DNA of 64,000 nucleotides from Prosapia bicincta (taxonomy: Eukaryota > Arthropoda > Insecta > Hemiptera > Cercopidae): the NCBI GenBank assembly GCA_036971475.1, contig JBAIZL010000006.1, forward strand, positions 9,024,156-9,088,155. The letters are read 5' to 3'. Below are positions 46,935-59,742 of this stretch, in pieces. A program made the position numbers and the translations under genes. How positions within the stretch are numbered: position 1 is the stretch's first letter; every line of letters starts with the position of its first letter. The notes under the pieces are model-generated. The model was not told the DNA's origin. It searched no databases and saw only the letters and a program-made list of their open reading frames with translations.

Positions 46935-47190
46935 CATTTGGCAAAAGAATTTTAAAGCTACTCCTTATTTTAATCCTAGTGAAAGGCTCATATGCCATTC
47001 CCTGTACATTAACATAATGTTTCTTAAGTTGATACCAACACAATCAAACATTTGCCTCTGTGACTTATGGATTGTCATTGCAAATGCTGGTCTAACTGGG
47101 AATCGATGTATTTTCATACTACATCCAGGTTGACTCGCTTGAGTCCAATGTAGTTCTGGAAATATGAACTTCTTGAAAATATTCGAAAAC
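46935..47190 (-). pseudogene. Helitron helicase C-terminal relic
   Basis: The minus strand reads HRFPVRPAFAMTIHKSQRQM then FDCVGINLRN, corresponding to the late Pif1-type helicase motif (FPVRLAFAMTINKSQGQ) of Helitron Rep-helicases. The final SRV motif is not preserved and frameshifts follow. Confidence 0.68.
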
Positions 47191-47199
47191 TTGATATCG

Positions 47200-47421
47200 A
47201 TTTTTCAGAAAAAATTCACTTAGCCAATTGGATTACTTACGTTAACCCCCAATATACCAATTTTTGTATAAATTCCTGAAGAAGTTTTAGATGTTTAAAG
47301 ATTTTTTAAAACTTTATAATGATTTTTCATTAAATTTTCACTTACGCCATTGGTTGCTGAGGTTAAAAACTCCCTATATACCAATATTGGGGTAAATCCT
47401 TATAGTAGTTTCCGACAATAA

Positions 47422-47505
<84 letters not shown>

Positions 47506-47909
47506 ACATAGGTTATTCAAATACAAGAATATTTATTAATTTATATCCAAAGCTTTTCGTTGGCAAACAGTACCAACATCATCAGGAATGAAAATTACAA
47601 TAATCATATTATAGCCTATATATATATATATAACTTTTTTGAAAACTAATTTTGACGATTTTTCAGCAAATTTTTACTTAGCCCATAGGATTCCTGAGTT
47701 TAAAACCCCCCTATATACCAATTTTTGTGAAAATTAGAGTAGATTCCGAGAAAAAATTACAAATACATATATATATACAAATTTTCGGAAACTGATGATG
47801 ATGACTTTCACAAAATTTTGAAAGCTCATTGTATTCCTCAGGTTAAATCCCCTTATACACCAATTTTGATAAAAATCCTTAGGTAGTTTCGGGTAAAAAA
47901 TTTACAAAT

Positions 47910-47992
<83 letters not shown>

Positions 47993-47996
47993 TTAC
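47200..47996 (+). repeat. Serial microsatellite-tailed repeat units
   Basis: A degenerate unit (about 120-190 bp: TTCACTTA, then ATTGGATTCCTGAGGTTAAA, then CCCTATATACCAATTTTTGT, then TAGTTTCCGA) occurs four times, each usually ended by (TA)n or (CA)n(TA)n (about 47420-47497, 47620, 47765, 47905-47990). The layout resembles repeated 3' tails of an RTE-like LINE or a Helitron end. The class is uncertain. Confidence 0.5.
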
Positions 47997-48129
47997 ACTA
48001 TAATGAACTTAAACAAGTATCTTATTTGGTATATATGCGAGTTAACTTTCGAAGACCAATTACGTGTGTTCATTGCCAGAACATCAATATATACAATTAT
48101 TAGTCGTTTAAGAATATTTGGCCTAGATT

Positions 48130-48395
48130 TATATAATTTGTTCAAATTTTCAATTTTTATAAAATACTTTTATTAATCCAATCAAGTTCAAATAATTCTT
48201 TTTTAACTTGTAGTGGTCGATACTTGATGTTTTACAATTTTTTAAAATAATATTTCATTAAATAAATAGAAATAATTAATTGTAATAATTAACTTCGCTT
48301 TCTATTTTATAACTTAATGTGATTTTGTATTAGTTATAATTATTTATTAAAAAGTAAGTAAAATAATTTGTTTGGCCCAACTAGAAATTGATTAT
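48130..48395 (-). repeat. Partial copy of the 442-bp interspersed repeat
   Basis: It shares TTGTTCAAATTTTCAA, AATCCAATCAAGTTCAAATA and CTTGTAGTGG with the copy at 21604-22035; its ends are lost. Confidence 0.5.
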
Positions 48396-48759
48396 TTTTT
48401 TTTTACTTGTTTTAATTTGTAAAATAGCTTAATGTTGTCATCAATGCATATTTTTTTATTTTCACTTCATATCTCCACAATATATAAAAACTGCGTCCAG
48501 CTCTACCAACAGAAATAAGAAAAGCTATTCGTTTAATCATCTCAGATGAGGGGTTACAGCGGTTGGGCATTTTGGATAAAAACACACAGCAGAAGGGCTT
48601 CAAGTTTTTTTTTATTCTTTCCAAACAAATTATTTTGCTAGTTTTGAAATATATTTCATAAAAATATCAAATCCTCATAAGATCAAAGTATTATAACTTC
48701 AAGACAGTTTCCCTTATAAAACGTTGTCAATAACCTCAGAGCTCTTATACAACATCCAA

Positions 48760-49860
48760 AGCACAGTGGTACAATATATTACAATAAAAGTATCGGATAC
48801 AACTCCAATACCGCAAAAATAATCAAAAATAACTCATACTACAAATTATCAAAGATTTTAATCTTACGAACATTAGTTGAACTAGTCAGCTTAATTTGTA
48901 ACTTATTGTATTCTAGATTGTAATTTTGTAATAAGACCGTCTAATGATGATGAAATGGTAATCGAAACCAACATAAGGATTTAATCTAAAGTAGCGATGG
49001 GCCGATTCCGATTCTCGATTCCAGGAATCGTCGATTCTAGGTGGTATCGAGGAATCGTCGATACTCGATTCTTCATTAATAAAAGGGTCGATTCCGATTC
49101 CTATTTTGTTAACTATTAAAATATGCGTGTGGAGTAATTTATTACCAAACAAAATTTATTATATTTGTGTGGAAAAATAATTAATTACCAACTATGTCTT
49201 ATTTATGTATTTTAATTGATTTGAATGAATTAAATGATTAAAGTAAACGAAAATATTATTATTTATGAAGCAACAGCAATCAAGATCGTAACCATTTCTT
49301 GTCGTTTGACATCGCTCGTCTCTCTCTCTCTCACTAGAGTGGGTTCGATACTCTCTTTTGCTCTCTCTCCCCCACGTGTCTTACTGCCACTGATTTGTAG
49401 ATGTCAGAACAAAACACAAAAAAGTACAGTAAAAACTCGATTAACCGTCACCGTCGGAACCGTGGCCATGACGGTTGAACGAATAGACGGATAACAGAAA
49501 CACTGTATTATTCCTCCGAAACTTGACCTTAATAAATTATATTATAGACAGATATCACTCTCACGGTTGAAGGTTTTGTGTAGCCTATTACATTAAAACG
49601 GAACTTTTAAAAGGTTTTGCCATATGACCAAGATGTTAACTAAATTAATTATTAGAGAACTAGCATGTAAGCTAATATAACTTGAAAGAATCGAGAATCG
49701 AGAATCGAGTAAAGAATCGAGAATCGAAAGGGAAATTTTAGAATCGGAATCGAAAATTTTAGGAATCGGCCCATCCCTAATCTAAAGTAACTTGTATTGT
49801 CAGTTATTTTTTATAATTTTTGTGGTATTTAGGTTATTTCCAATATTTTCATTCTGAAAG
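48760..49860. mobile_element. PLE-like palindromic element, family D, split by a hAT insertion
   Basis: The left part (48760-48991) carries AGCACAGTGGTACAATATATT, the inverted arm and a decayed ribozyme-like region; the right part (49788-about 49860) carries the matching arm (TTTTTGTGGTATTTAGGTT ...). The 788-bp hAT element at 48992-49779 sits between them. Confidence 0.62.
48992..49779. mobile_element. hAT-like MITE (788 bp) with exact TSD
   Basis: The termini TAGCGATGGGCCGATTCC and (inverted) TAGGGATGGGCCGATTCC are flanked by the exact 8-bp duplication ATCTAAAG (48984-48991 and 49780-49787). Subterminal regions are made of repeated GAATCGAGAATCG-type sequence. At about 49424-49510 there is a pogo/Tigger-like end (TACAGTAAAAACTCGATTAA). 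No transposase ORF. Confidence 0.82.
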
Positions 49861-49871
49861 CAATTAATAAA

Positions 49872-50441
49872 CAAGGGCGGGTCCAGAGGATCAGGTAGGG
49901 GCAATCGCACCTCCTGAGAATTTGGGTACCATTTCTATTTTAGAAATATATTTTTCATATTCGGAACGCATTTAAATTTATCCCAGTTTACTTATAAAAA
50001 AGTTTTTTTCAATTGGCTTCTATTTTAAAGCAATGTATATTGTTTTTACATTTATGTAATGTTAGGTGTAGAAATTCATCTGATAACTTTGGTAGTTCCA
50101 CCCAGCCTAAACACTGCATGTTACAAGTCGTGCACTAGTTCCCGGCTGTACTAACAGTCTGTGTACTACGACTCCTCTTCGTCCTCGTCAGACCGACCCG
50201 TCTGATGAAAGTTAAACAATATTTTGTATTATGTACAAAATAATTTTGGTATTTATGTAAATTCAGGTAAAATGCATGTTTTAATGAAAAAAATGGCAAA
50301 TTTCCTGTGATTTTTAAGTACGAAAAATATCTTAAAATTTCATTTCCAGGCCTTTATTTTCGAAACTTTCCGCCCCAAGCTCACCCATGTTTTCCTGCCA
50401 TTGTGCCCCTCCCCGAAATTTCTATCCTGGAGCCGCCCTTA
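49872..50441. mobile_element. hAT-type MITE (570 bp)
   Basis: The ends CAAGGGCGGGTCCAG and (inverted) TAAGGGCGGCTCCAG are flanked by TTAATAAA / TTAATAAG (7 of 8 match). A truncated relative lies at 29866-30157. Non-coding. Confidence 0.68.
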
Positions 50442-51120
50442 TTAATAAGTAGATACATGCTTGTACAATGTTCGTAACCCTGTTTGGCTAAGGGCGGATA
50501 TATCAGAAATAAAGTTTGCGAAAATAGTTTAAACTTAGGCCACTAGCTATTACTCTTACTCAGAAACTCTCTGTTAATCTTTAATGGACTTTCGAATAGG
50601 TCTCGTACACTCAATACTTCTTTAAACAACTGCAGCTTATGAAAATGTATAGTTTGTTTTTACGGTGTTATTAGATTTAAATCTTAAATTTAATTTTCTA
50701 AATAAATTATAGCCAGTATATTTCCTTAAATCAAATTTTCATTGAGTGTTCTTTAAATTTGTAAAGTGTTTAAACTAGTACCAAATTTAATTCACTAATT
50801 TTTTCAACTTGTGTCTAATATTAAGCATATGCGTGGCTTAGAATAGCATTTAGTTCTCAAAATATTGCTTTAGGGTTATTAGATCTTAGTTCCCCCGGAA
50901 TATCTAAAACTCCTCCACCAGCAATAATCTCTACTGGAAATCATTTATACTCGTGCTAGAGCAGCAATGTTCAAGTTAAATTATACTCTTGTTTATTTTA
51001 TTGTACTCTTTTTATATACTACTTTTTTATCTCCTAATATTTCATTTTAAAGTTTAATTCCTAGTAACTGCACACATATTCATAGAATAAAAACAAGTAA
51101 TATGATTGAAACGTTTAAAA
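50442..51120. other. AT-rich sequence, nothing recognised
   Basis: No supported feature. Confidence 0.4.
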
Positions 51121-51416
51121 TTAATTCCTACTTTAGTAAGAAATCGTTATTTTAGTTACTTTTTAATAAATAATTACAATTATTAAAAATAAAGTAGCAT
51201 AGCCTATGTGTTGAAACAGCTGTTTTACCACGTAACCTACAACATATAATCAACTGTTTTTTAATTCATATGTTATCACTTATTTTAAGCCAAATGGGAC
51301 AAAATAACTATATTGCATACCATGCCCCTTTTGTGAAAAGTATTTTTTCCATATTAAACTAAAATTAATTAATTACATTTAATTAATTAATATTATAACC
51401 TATATTAACATAAAGT

Positions 51417-52968
51417 ACTTACTTACTAGCCAACGCCCACCCTTGGCTGTTGAGCCATTTGGTGACGCGCTGACCAGTAGAGTCTAGCTGCCCGGTATAC
51501 TTCTTCTTCTTCTTCTTCTTGAATGGAATGGTCAAGTGCCAGGCATGCTGCGAGATTTTCTGCGTCCACTGTAGTGTAGCCGCACAGCTTGAATGGAATG
51601 GTCAAGTGCTGGACATGCAGCGAGATGTTCTGCGTCCATTGTAGTGTAGCCGCACAGCTTGAATGGAATGGTCAAGTGCTGGACATGCAGCGAGATGTTC
51701 TGCGTCCACTGTAGTGTAGCCGCACAGCTTGAATGGAATGGTCAAGTGCTGGACATGCAGCGAGATGTTCTGCGTCCACTGTAGTGTAGCCGCACAGCTT
51801 GAATGGAATGGTCAAGTGCTGGACATGCAGCGAGATGTTCTGCGTCCACTGTAGTGTAGCCGCACAGCTTGAATGGAATGGTCAAGTGCCGGACATGCAG
51901 CGAGATGTTCTGCGTCCATTGTAGTGTAGCCGCACTGCTTGAATGGAATGGTCAAGTGCTGGACATGCAGCGAGATGTTCTGCGTCCACTGTAGTGTAGC
52001 CGCACAGCTTGAATGGAATGGTCAGGTGCTGGGCATGCAGCGAGATGTTCTGCGTCCATTGTAGTGTAGCCGCACAGCTTGAATGGAATGGTCAAGTGCT
52101 GGACATGCAGCGAGATGTTCTGCGTCCACTGTAGTGTAGCCGCACAGCTTGAATGGAATGGTCAAGTGCTGGACATGCAGCGAGATGTTCTGCGTCCACT
52201 GTAGTGTAGCCGCATAGCTTGAATGGAATGGTCAAGTGCTGGACATGCAGCGAGATGTTCTGCGTCCACTGTAGTGTAGCCGCACAGCTTGAATGGAATG
52301 GTCAAGTGCCAGGCATGCTGCGAGATTTTCTGCGTCCACTGTAGTGTAGCCGCAGAGTTGACAATGTGGTGTTGGGAGAACTTTGATGCGATTTAGATGG
52401 GCTGCCAGGTAATCATGGCCTGTTTTCATGCAGAATGCAGCAACAGCTCGCGGGAGATCGTCTCTAACAGGCCCAGCGGTGACAAGGCATTCCCATTTTT
52501 TACCAGCTGCCTCTTGGGTTAGATGCTGTCGGACCCACTTCACTGTTGCAGCACTTATTTGCAGTTTGGAAGATTTTAGAGATGGTTGGCTGGAGTGTAG
52601 TCCCTTTCCTTGCTAGTTTGTCAGCTCTTTCATTTCCGAAAATGTTGACATGACTGGGGATCCATTGAAGTTTGATAAGCCATCCTTTTTGTCCGAGTGT
52701 ATGTAGAATTCGTCGGCACTCTAGTGTTCTTGGACAATCAGTTTCTGTGTTATTTGATAGGTTATGGATAGCTGCCTGGGAATCAACCAAAAAAACTGTG
52801 TTTATAGGCTGGTTGATCTGCTCTAGCTTCTTAGCGGCCAAGACTGCAGCACTTCACCGTCGTAATTGCTGAGAGGTGCACCCACTGGGAGAAAACCTTC
52901 AAAAAGTCGACAAAAGTAGCCTGCTCCTGTTTTCCCTGTTCGTTGTAACGTGGATCCATCGGTGTATA
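51417..52968 (-). mobile_element. LINE 3' fragment with RNase H and internal tandem array
   Basis: It is bounded by a 15-bp duplication (ATATTAACATAAAGT at 51402-51416 and 52969-52983), so this is an intact 5'-truncated insertion. From the 5' end (minus strand): YTDGST at the very start, VFLVDSQAAIHNLSNN, QWIPSHVNIFGNERADKLAR, HDYLAAHLNRIKVLPTPHC, then the Cys-rich tail expanded into a tandem array. The 3' end GGGTGGGCGTTGGCTAGTAA and tail are shared with the copy at 35046. Confidence 0.87.
51521..52360 (+). repeat. 70-bp tandem array inside the LINE (12 units)
   Basis: The unit runs GAATGGAATGGTCAAGTGCT, GGACATGCAGCGAGATGTTC, TGCGTCCACTGTAGTGTAGC, CGCACAGCTT. It derives from the LINE's Cys-rich C-terminal coding region (LCGYTTVDAE...ALDHSIQ), present once in the relative at 35046. 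Since 70 is not a multiple of 3, the array destroys the reading frame. Confidence 0.95.
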
Positions 52969-53115
52969 ATATTAACATAAAGTGTCATCCGCTACAAGTT
53001 TTAGAAAATGTATTTGAACTTGAGTTGATGAATAAAACGTATTTTAATAACGATTGAAAAATCAAACAAGATATTTACAATGAGAGTGTGAACTAATAGA
53101 ATAAATTGAATGACA

Positions 53116-54243
53116 AAGTTAACGGGACAAATTTTAAACTGAAAAGATATCTATAAGCAAAAATAACTTGAAACATACGAGTACAAATATATAATTGTAT
53201 TATATAGTCAGTATGTATTTAGTAGTTTGAAAATTTAATCAAATTTTTAAACACTAAAATAAAATATAGAAATTTAAATTAAGTAAACTCCATCCAATAA
53301 GCATAATATAAGAAAGTAATACACTGCATACTAATAGTAGCGCCAGGGTCGATATGCAACTTTTGTCACATCTTCGCATCGCAAAGTACCCAACATTTAG
53401 GCTCGCACATAACCGCCATATTTCTCATACTCTATCTGACTACTAAGACAGGAGAAGGTGATATTTTTGCTTGTGTTTATAAATAAGTATTTCACTTTAT
53501 AAGTATTGGGTTCAAGTAGAATTGCATTCTTAAAATTCCAAATATTCTCATCTCCACTACTGTTAGGAATATTTGTATATATGCGAGTACATTTTTCCCT
53601 TTTCCTAACTTTACGATATTCACCCCTATAGAAGTAGCCAACTACTTAAGATTTGAAAATGAAGTAATTCTGAAACACGTCAACAAAGGCAAAATTGTAT
53701 TCTTAACTTTTAAAAACATAATTCCTTTCCTTACTAATGTTCTCTCCTCAGTTAATATGTGTGTATATATAAAACACGTTTTGTGCCAACTGTAAAATAT
53801 CACTACCTTTGTTATGTTAGGATATAAAATTATAAAAAATTATTATTTCGATTTATTATTGTTACTAAATATTATTATTAAAAAACTTTTTATTAGGTCC
53901 CAATACTGTTATTTTGAAGAGATTAAGATTTTCTAGACTTAACAAACAAAAATCACTGATACCTATTAAATAAAACTATAACTATTAATAACATTGTACT
54001 AAAAATTTACATTTTTTCTCGTGTCATAAAAATAGATGCTTGGCCGGCTAGTTTCAGCGTAACAAAAAAAAACTCTTTACAATTTGACAGTTTTTAGTCC
54101 TAAATCTAATATTATCTTACAAAAACTTTTTTGGAATTTATTTGTTGGCTTTTATATTTAAATTTACAAAATTTTAATTTTTAATAATTTTTACTGAAGT
54201 CAAATTGAAAAGGTTTGGTTGATTCAACTCGAACGTTTGAATC
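53116..54243. other. AT-rich sequence, nothing recognised
   Basis: No supported gene or repeat. Confidence 0.4.
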
Positions 54244-54740
54244 GTGATTCACTTTGTGCCCAAGGATGACGGTAGACCTCGGTATTCTTTCATCTTCATC
54301 TCCCAGGATTGGACTCCTCCAGCTCCTCGAATTGCCGCCCTCTCCGGCTCCCCAGAACGTTTCCTTCCGCTCCCAAAACTTATCTCCCTTCTCTTTCTTG
54401 ACTTGAGCTCTCCTCCATCGCTTCCCTTCCTCCTATCTTATCTACAAACCCCTTCCTTTTTTTTTAATTTAGCCAACCCTGGCCGGTCTTCCACTTTTTT
54501 CCCTTTTTGCACTCGCTTTACTTTGGAAATTACTGCTTTCTACTGTAAAGAATCTACTTTGGCAACTGAGCTTATGGGTTTACCTCTCTTTTAGTTCATT
54601 GCTCTAATTCCCAACTTAGAAATTTCTATGAATGTCAATACTTTTCTTCTTTTAAAACTAACGGCACACAGTAGACCTCGAGGCCGTAGATTTATTATAA
54701 ATCTATAACTCATGCTAGACTGCTTCACGAGTAGGCTTCA
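54244..54740 (+). other. Pyrimidine-rich segment, unassigned
   Basis: A C/T-rich stretch (about 54290-54600) is open for 116 codons but gives a Pro/Ser/Leu/Phe-rich product typical of compositional bias. Similar GTAGACCTCG blocks occur at about 54269 and 54671, suggesting a repeat with direct ends. Confidence 0.3.
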
Positions 54741-54905
54741 ATAATACTTTTTCCTTATCAGTTACATTTGAATGTATATACGTTATCTTTGAATGTGCCA
54801 AAATCTGATTCAGTATATTATACTCTAATCAGTAACAAAAACAATGATATACAATACAATATTTTTATAGTTGCTTGTAATCATCTTGAATTCACTGATT
54901 AAATA

Positions 54906-55010
54906 ATACTTAACTAAGTGAATACGTAAGGGCTTACTTGCTGACGCGTTTCGAAATAATCGTTCCTTTTACGAAGCAAAGCCTCTACTTGTATTCACTT
55001 AGTTAAGTAT
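54906..55010. mobile_element. PLE family E, short inverted-end unit
   Basis: Perfect 19-bp inverted ends (ATACTTAACTAAGTGAATA at 54906-54924, inverse at 54992-55010) enclose a minus-strand copy of the family E hammerhead-like fold (GCTTCGTAAAAGGAAC, GAAACGCGTC, AGCAAG). No coding sequence. Confidence 0.58.
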
Positions 55011-55226
55011 CATTTTATTATAAAATGTTTGTATGCCTATATTATTATGTATTAAAAATAATTCTAAATAATGTGATTTTTTTAAATAATTTAACAAAAC
55101 AGCAAAGCCTTATCACTTGGAAAATCGGTATCAGCTGTTCTAAAGGTATTAATAATCCCCGCCCCAATACAGAAAGTGGCATGACGTCAGAGTAATAACA
55201 AGTAATGTAAACAGAAATCCTTAAAG

Positions 55227-55668
55227 TCAATTCCTACTTAAGTTTAAAAAAATATTATTTTAGTTACTTCTTATTAAATAATTACAATTAATTTAAATAA
55301 AGTAACATAACCTAGGCGTTAAAACAGCTGTTCTACCACATAACCTATAACATAAAATCAGCTGTTTTATGAAATCATATGTTATCACTTATTTTAAGCC
55401 AAATGGAACAAAATAACTATATTCCATACCTTGCACTTTTTGTGCGAAGTTTTTCTTCCGCATAAAACTAAAGTTAATTCAATATTAAGTTTAATTGATG
55501 AATTAATATTTGAAAACAGTGTATTCACATCAAGTGTCATCCACTGCGGATTTTAAAAAAACATTTATTTAAACTTGAGTGGATGAATAAGAGGTATTTT
55601 ATTAACGATTGAAATTTTGAACAAGATATATAAATATAAGGAGAGTGTGAACTAATAGTAGGAATTGA
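55227..55668 (+). mobile_element. 442-bp interspersed repeat (most complete copy)
   Basis: It starts TCAATTCCTACT and ends AGTAGGAATTGA (12-bp inverted ends). Non-coding; contains AAACAGCTGTTCTACCACAT. At least four other copies lie in this window in both orientations. Confidence 0.65.
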
Positions 55669-57968
55669 AAAATAGGTTTTGTATGAAAACATACGCTATA
55701 ACATAATGTCTCAGCAAAGTCTTCGATAACTCTGAATTTATAGAAATTGTATTTGAACATGTTTTAATTCTAATATTGAAGCTATGATGCCTGCATAGGC
55801 CTATATCCAGCGAAAAATTGCTAGTTTACATCTGGTCGTTTTATACTGATCGATTGTTATAGATATCCAAGGTCAGAAGGTAACATTTTGATGAAATTAT
55901 GCGGAACGAAAATAGTTCGCAATTGTCGTTTGCGTTAAAACTAATAGACGTGCAAAAGGTTTCTGAACGATCCAGACGAATATCAGACAATACACACGTT
56001 TTATTTTTTAAGTTGCTTTCAGTCTTTAAGTGGCATAAAATAAAGAAAAAAAGAAATCTTAAATAGTATTTAAACCATGAATCTAATGTTAAGCATTACA
56101 AACCTCCTAAATATTAAAGGCTTACAGGTTATAATAATTAAAAGAAACTAATTTTAAAAAACGTTAAAAATAAATATTGAAACACAATAATTATTGTTTT
56201 CAGTTTTAAAACCAATTAAAACGGAACCTACAGCCACTAGTTTTTTACTTATAAATGGTTTTAAAAACCAAATTATATTGCTTACTGTTGAAATATGTAC
56301 ACAATAAATTGACAATATTTGAATGATTTTTTAATTGTTCAAATAATTGTACTGTCCAATTATCTCATGTATTAATTAATATTGATTTTTTAAAATTTTT
56401 CTATAGAAGTAATATTGTTATATTATTTCACTTTTCATTTTTAATAAAACTGTACTTTTTACAAATAGGTTTAACGTATTTCAATGTTACGTGTTTTTAA
56501 CTTTGGTGGTGAGATGTTATATTGTGCTTGAAAGATAACCTGACTGGTGTCTAGTTTAATATTCCTTGAAACTATTGATTATGCTGTTATTTTTAGTAAA
56601 TCGTTTTTAGTTTGTAGATAGGACGACAGAATGCAGCAGCACTTGGACGAGTTTAATATTTAGTCGTCAGTTACGATACCACTGTGTTCTGAGCATAGAT
56701 GATTACAAAAGAGCTCTACTAGTAGTCAGGTCAGTAGGTTTTTCGATCAGCTGATCCAGAGTCTGTTGCTGTTTTGTAGTTTAGATAGGCTATATAGCTG
56801 TGTTAGTTTGTTGAAAAGTTGTTTTCTTCTGTAATTGTTCTGTCACACGTTTGTTAATATCGTAATATATAATGGAATAGAATTTTATTAACATAAATAA
56901 CCAAGAGTGATATGTAAACAACGAAGCAAATGTGTGGGGAAATCGGGGCAACTCATCAACTTGGGTATGTCTTATTTACCTAAGATACCTGTTCAAAGGT
57001 AGGCATAATTGTTAAAAATTTCTATTTTTTATAACAGGTTTAGGGATGGAAATGGATATATTGGTCAGAAAAGTAAATTATTTGCTGTTCTACTTTAAAA
57101 CATATGCCACTTAGTAAAACTATATTTTTACACAATTTTACCTTAAGCCATAACATTGTGTGATTGTTATTATTCTTATAACATTATTATTCAAAGAAAC
57201 AATTGTTTATTTAGTTATATACAATGCTATGTGTTTCCAGGTATTTAAAATGCGTTCTTAAACAAAGAGATGGGAATAATCTGCTAGTTCATGTATATCA
57301 CTAAAAATTATCATATTTTGAATTTCAAATTAGGCTAATATTCAACATCATTCATGTATAGAACTACTCTGTTAGTATAAATATCCAATATAAAAAGTTA
57401 AGTAAGCTAATCTCATATATGTTGATAAAGGAGTAAATCGAGTTTTTAAGGACTTTCGTGGTAATAGAAAGGTTGTGTAGGGATACCTTCTTTGGCCTTC
57501 ATAAATTTATTCTTGTTTTCTTCAGTCAAGTGTCAGAAGACTAATGTTTGCCTTTAGTTTAACCCTGAAGTAAACACCTTAAGAGAAGTTTGGTATTTAG
57601 TACCACCTTTCAAATATTGGCAATAATTTATTGACAAAGATTTACCAACTCGGATTTTTTTCATTTTTATATAAAAACATTTAAAAAAACGATTTGACCA
57701 TATTCTCTGCACTATACCCGCAACAGGACCTTGCCTAATGAACTGTGTTCCTAGAGTGATTTAATTTTACAACACTTACCACCACTGTTTTGCAATTACC
57801 CTAACTATGCACTAAACCAATGTTTTTTACTACTGTCAATTTTTATTTTATAAAGTAATATGGTAGTAGTTGAGCATATGGAGATCAATTTCGATTTGTT
57901 TTTTCTTTGTACATATTTACTCAGAAGTATGTTCTACAAAATAAACAGACGATTTCAGTTGTGGCAAA
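55669..57968. other. Sequence upstream of the PGAP2-like exon, nothing recognised
   Basis: AT-rich. A less AT-rich stretch near 56580-56880 might hold a 5' UTR exon or promoter of the downstream plus-strand gene, but I cannot support it. Confidence 0.35.
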
Positions 57969-57980
57969 TCATAAATACTG

Positions 57981-58276
57981 ACATTTGTTGATTCCATCTT
58001 CGCGTGAGCCACTAGTAATCACTTACAACTTTTTTAAAAAAATGTTTTAACTTGCCTATAGTAGCACTTACTTTTTTTGTTGAGGACGGCCGTTTCGGGA
58101 GATGTGTCCCATGAACACCACCAAAATTTCCCACCCCCACCCTAACCTACGTAAACCTTGAGATCAGTTACGGTCTGAGTTGACAAAGGGACACATCTCC
58201 CGAAACGGCCGTCCTGAACAAAAAAAGTAAGTGCTACTATAGGCAAGTTAAAACATTTTTTAAAAAAAGTTGTAAG
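57981..58276. mobile_element. Palindromic ribozyme-like element, PLE family C (296 bp)
   Basis: The arms at 58021-58110 and 58188-58277 are near-perfect inverted copies around a 77-bp spacer that still contains the family C sequence up to TTGACAAA. An exact 12-bp duplication TCATAAATACTG flanks the unit (57969-57980 and 58277-58288). The right arm carries TTGACAAA, GGGA/TCCC, GAAA, CGGCCG and TC; the left arm repeats the latter half on the other strand. No ORF. Confidence 0.82.
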
Positions 58277-58404
58277 TCATAAATACTGCTTAAAAATTTA
58301 ATTAAATTATGTTGTTATAATAACAACCTCATTTTACAAACATAATACTGTAAAAAAATACTTTGTATTTGTAACCAGATTTTGATACACTATATTTTTA
58401 TATA

Positions 58405-58408
58405 TTTA

Positions 58409-58472
<64 letters not shown>
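58405..58472 (+). repeat. (AT)n microsatellite
   Basis: About 65 bp of TA repeats. Confidence 0.9.
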
Positions 58473-58474
<2 letters not shown>

Positions 58475-58535
58475 AAGTTTCTAGTTGGGATAAATTTGTT
58501 AATTTTTTAAAATTTAAGTTAGACTTTTTTAATAT

Positions 58536-59214
<679 letters not shown>

Positions 59215-59552
59215 ACATACAGTATCTGATTAGGATAGATTTGATTTTTAAAATTTCTGTTATTGTAACCTGTTAAACTTACTACCTAAAGTTAAAGTTA
59301 TGCTGTACTTTACTACCATATTTTTAGTGCTTTAGGATACATGGTAACTTTTTAGTACTGTTTTGTAGGTTGTATTTAATAAATACTTTTATTTTGGTAA
59401 TAATTTTAACGTAATCCAAAATGGTTCCAGTCCCGTTCATTTCGGACTATCAGGACTCCACTGTAATAGCAAACAGCAATTCATTACTTAATATGCAGGA
59501 AATGAAATAGTAAATAACACAACTGATGTGGAACAAAACAATACTGTATGTA

Positions 59553-59742
59553 CAGTAATTGCAATGCGAGTAATACGACTAGTACACCTTTACACAACTG
59601 GATCTGTAGGCATAACTAACATTAGATAGACTGGTGTCATCTGAGTCGTTATTGCTGAACATATTTGAATTTTTTATTTTTCACCCTAATTCCAGATTAT
59701 TTATTGCGCCAGGCTATAAGAGTAATGGAGGTTTACTGTATT
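59553..59742. mobile_element. Possible pogo/Tigger-type MITE remnant
   Basis: Inverted ends of the form TACAGTAATTG and (inverse) TACAGTAAACCTCC flank about 190 bp. A further CAGGACTCCACTGTA end lies near 59450-59464. The termini are weakly matched. Confidence 0.35.

Larger units (their letters stand above)
51121..53106 (+). mobile_element. 442-bp interspersed repeat, interrupted by a LINE
   Basis: The left part (51121-51416) and right part (52969-53106) align to the start and end of the copy at 55227-55668. The LINE at 51417-52968 lies between them. Confidence 0.65.

Noticed and set aside
51521..52360. Independent satellite unrelated to its surroundings
   Set aside because: The unit is clearly derived from the LINE coding sequence in which it lies.
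54244..54594. 116-codon plus-strand ORF
   Set aside because: It comes from a pyrimidine-rich stretch. The product is Pro/Ser/Leu biased, with no domain and no conserved start context.
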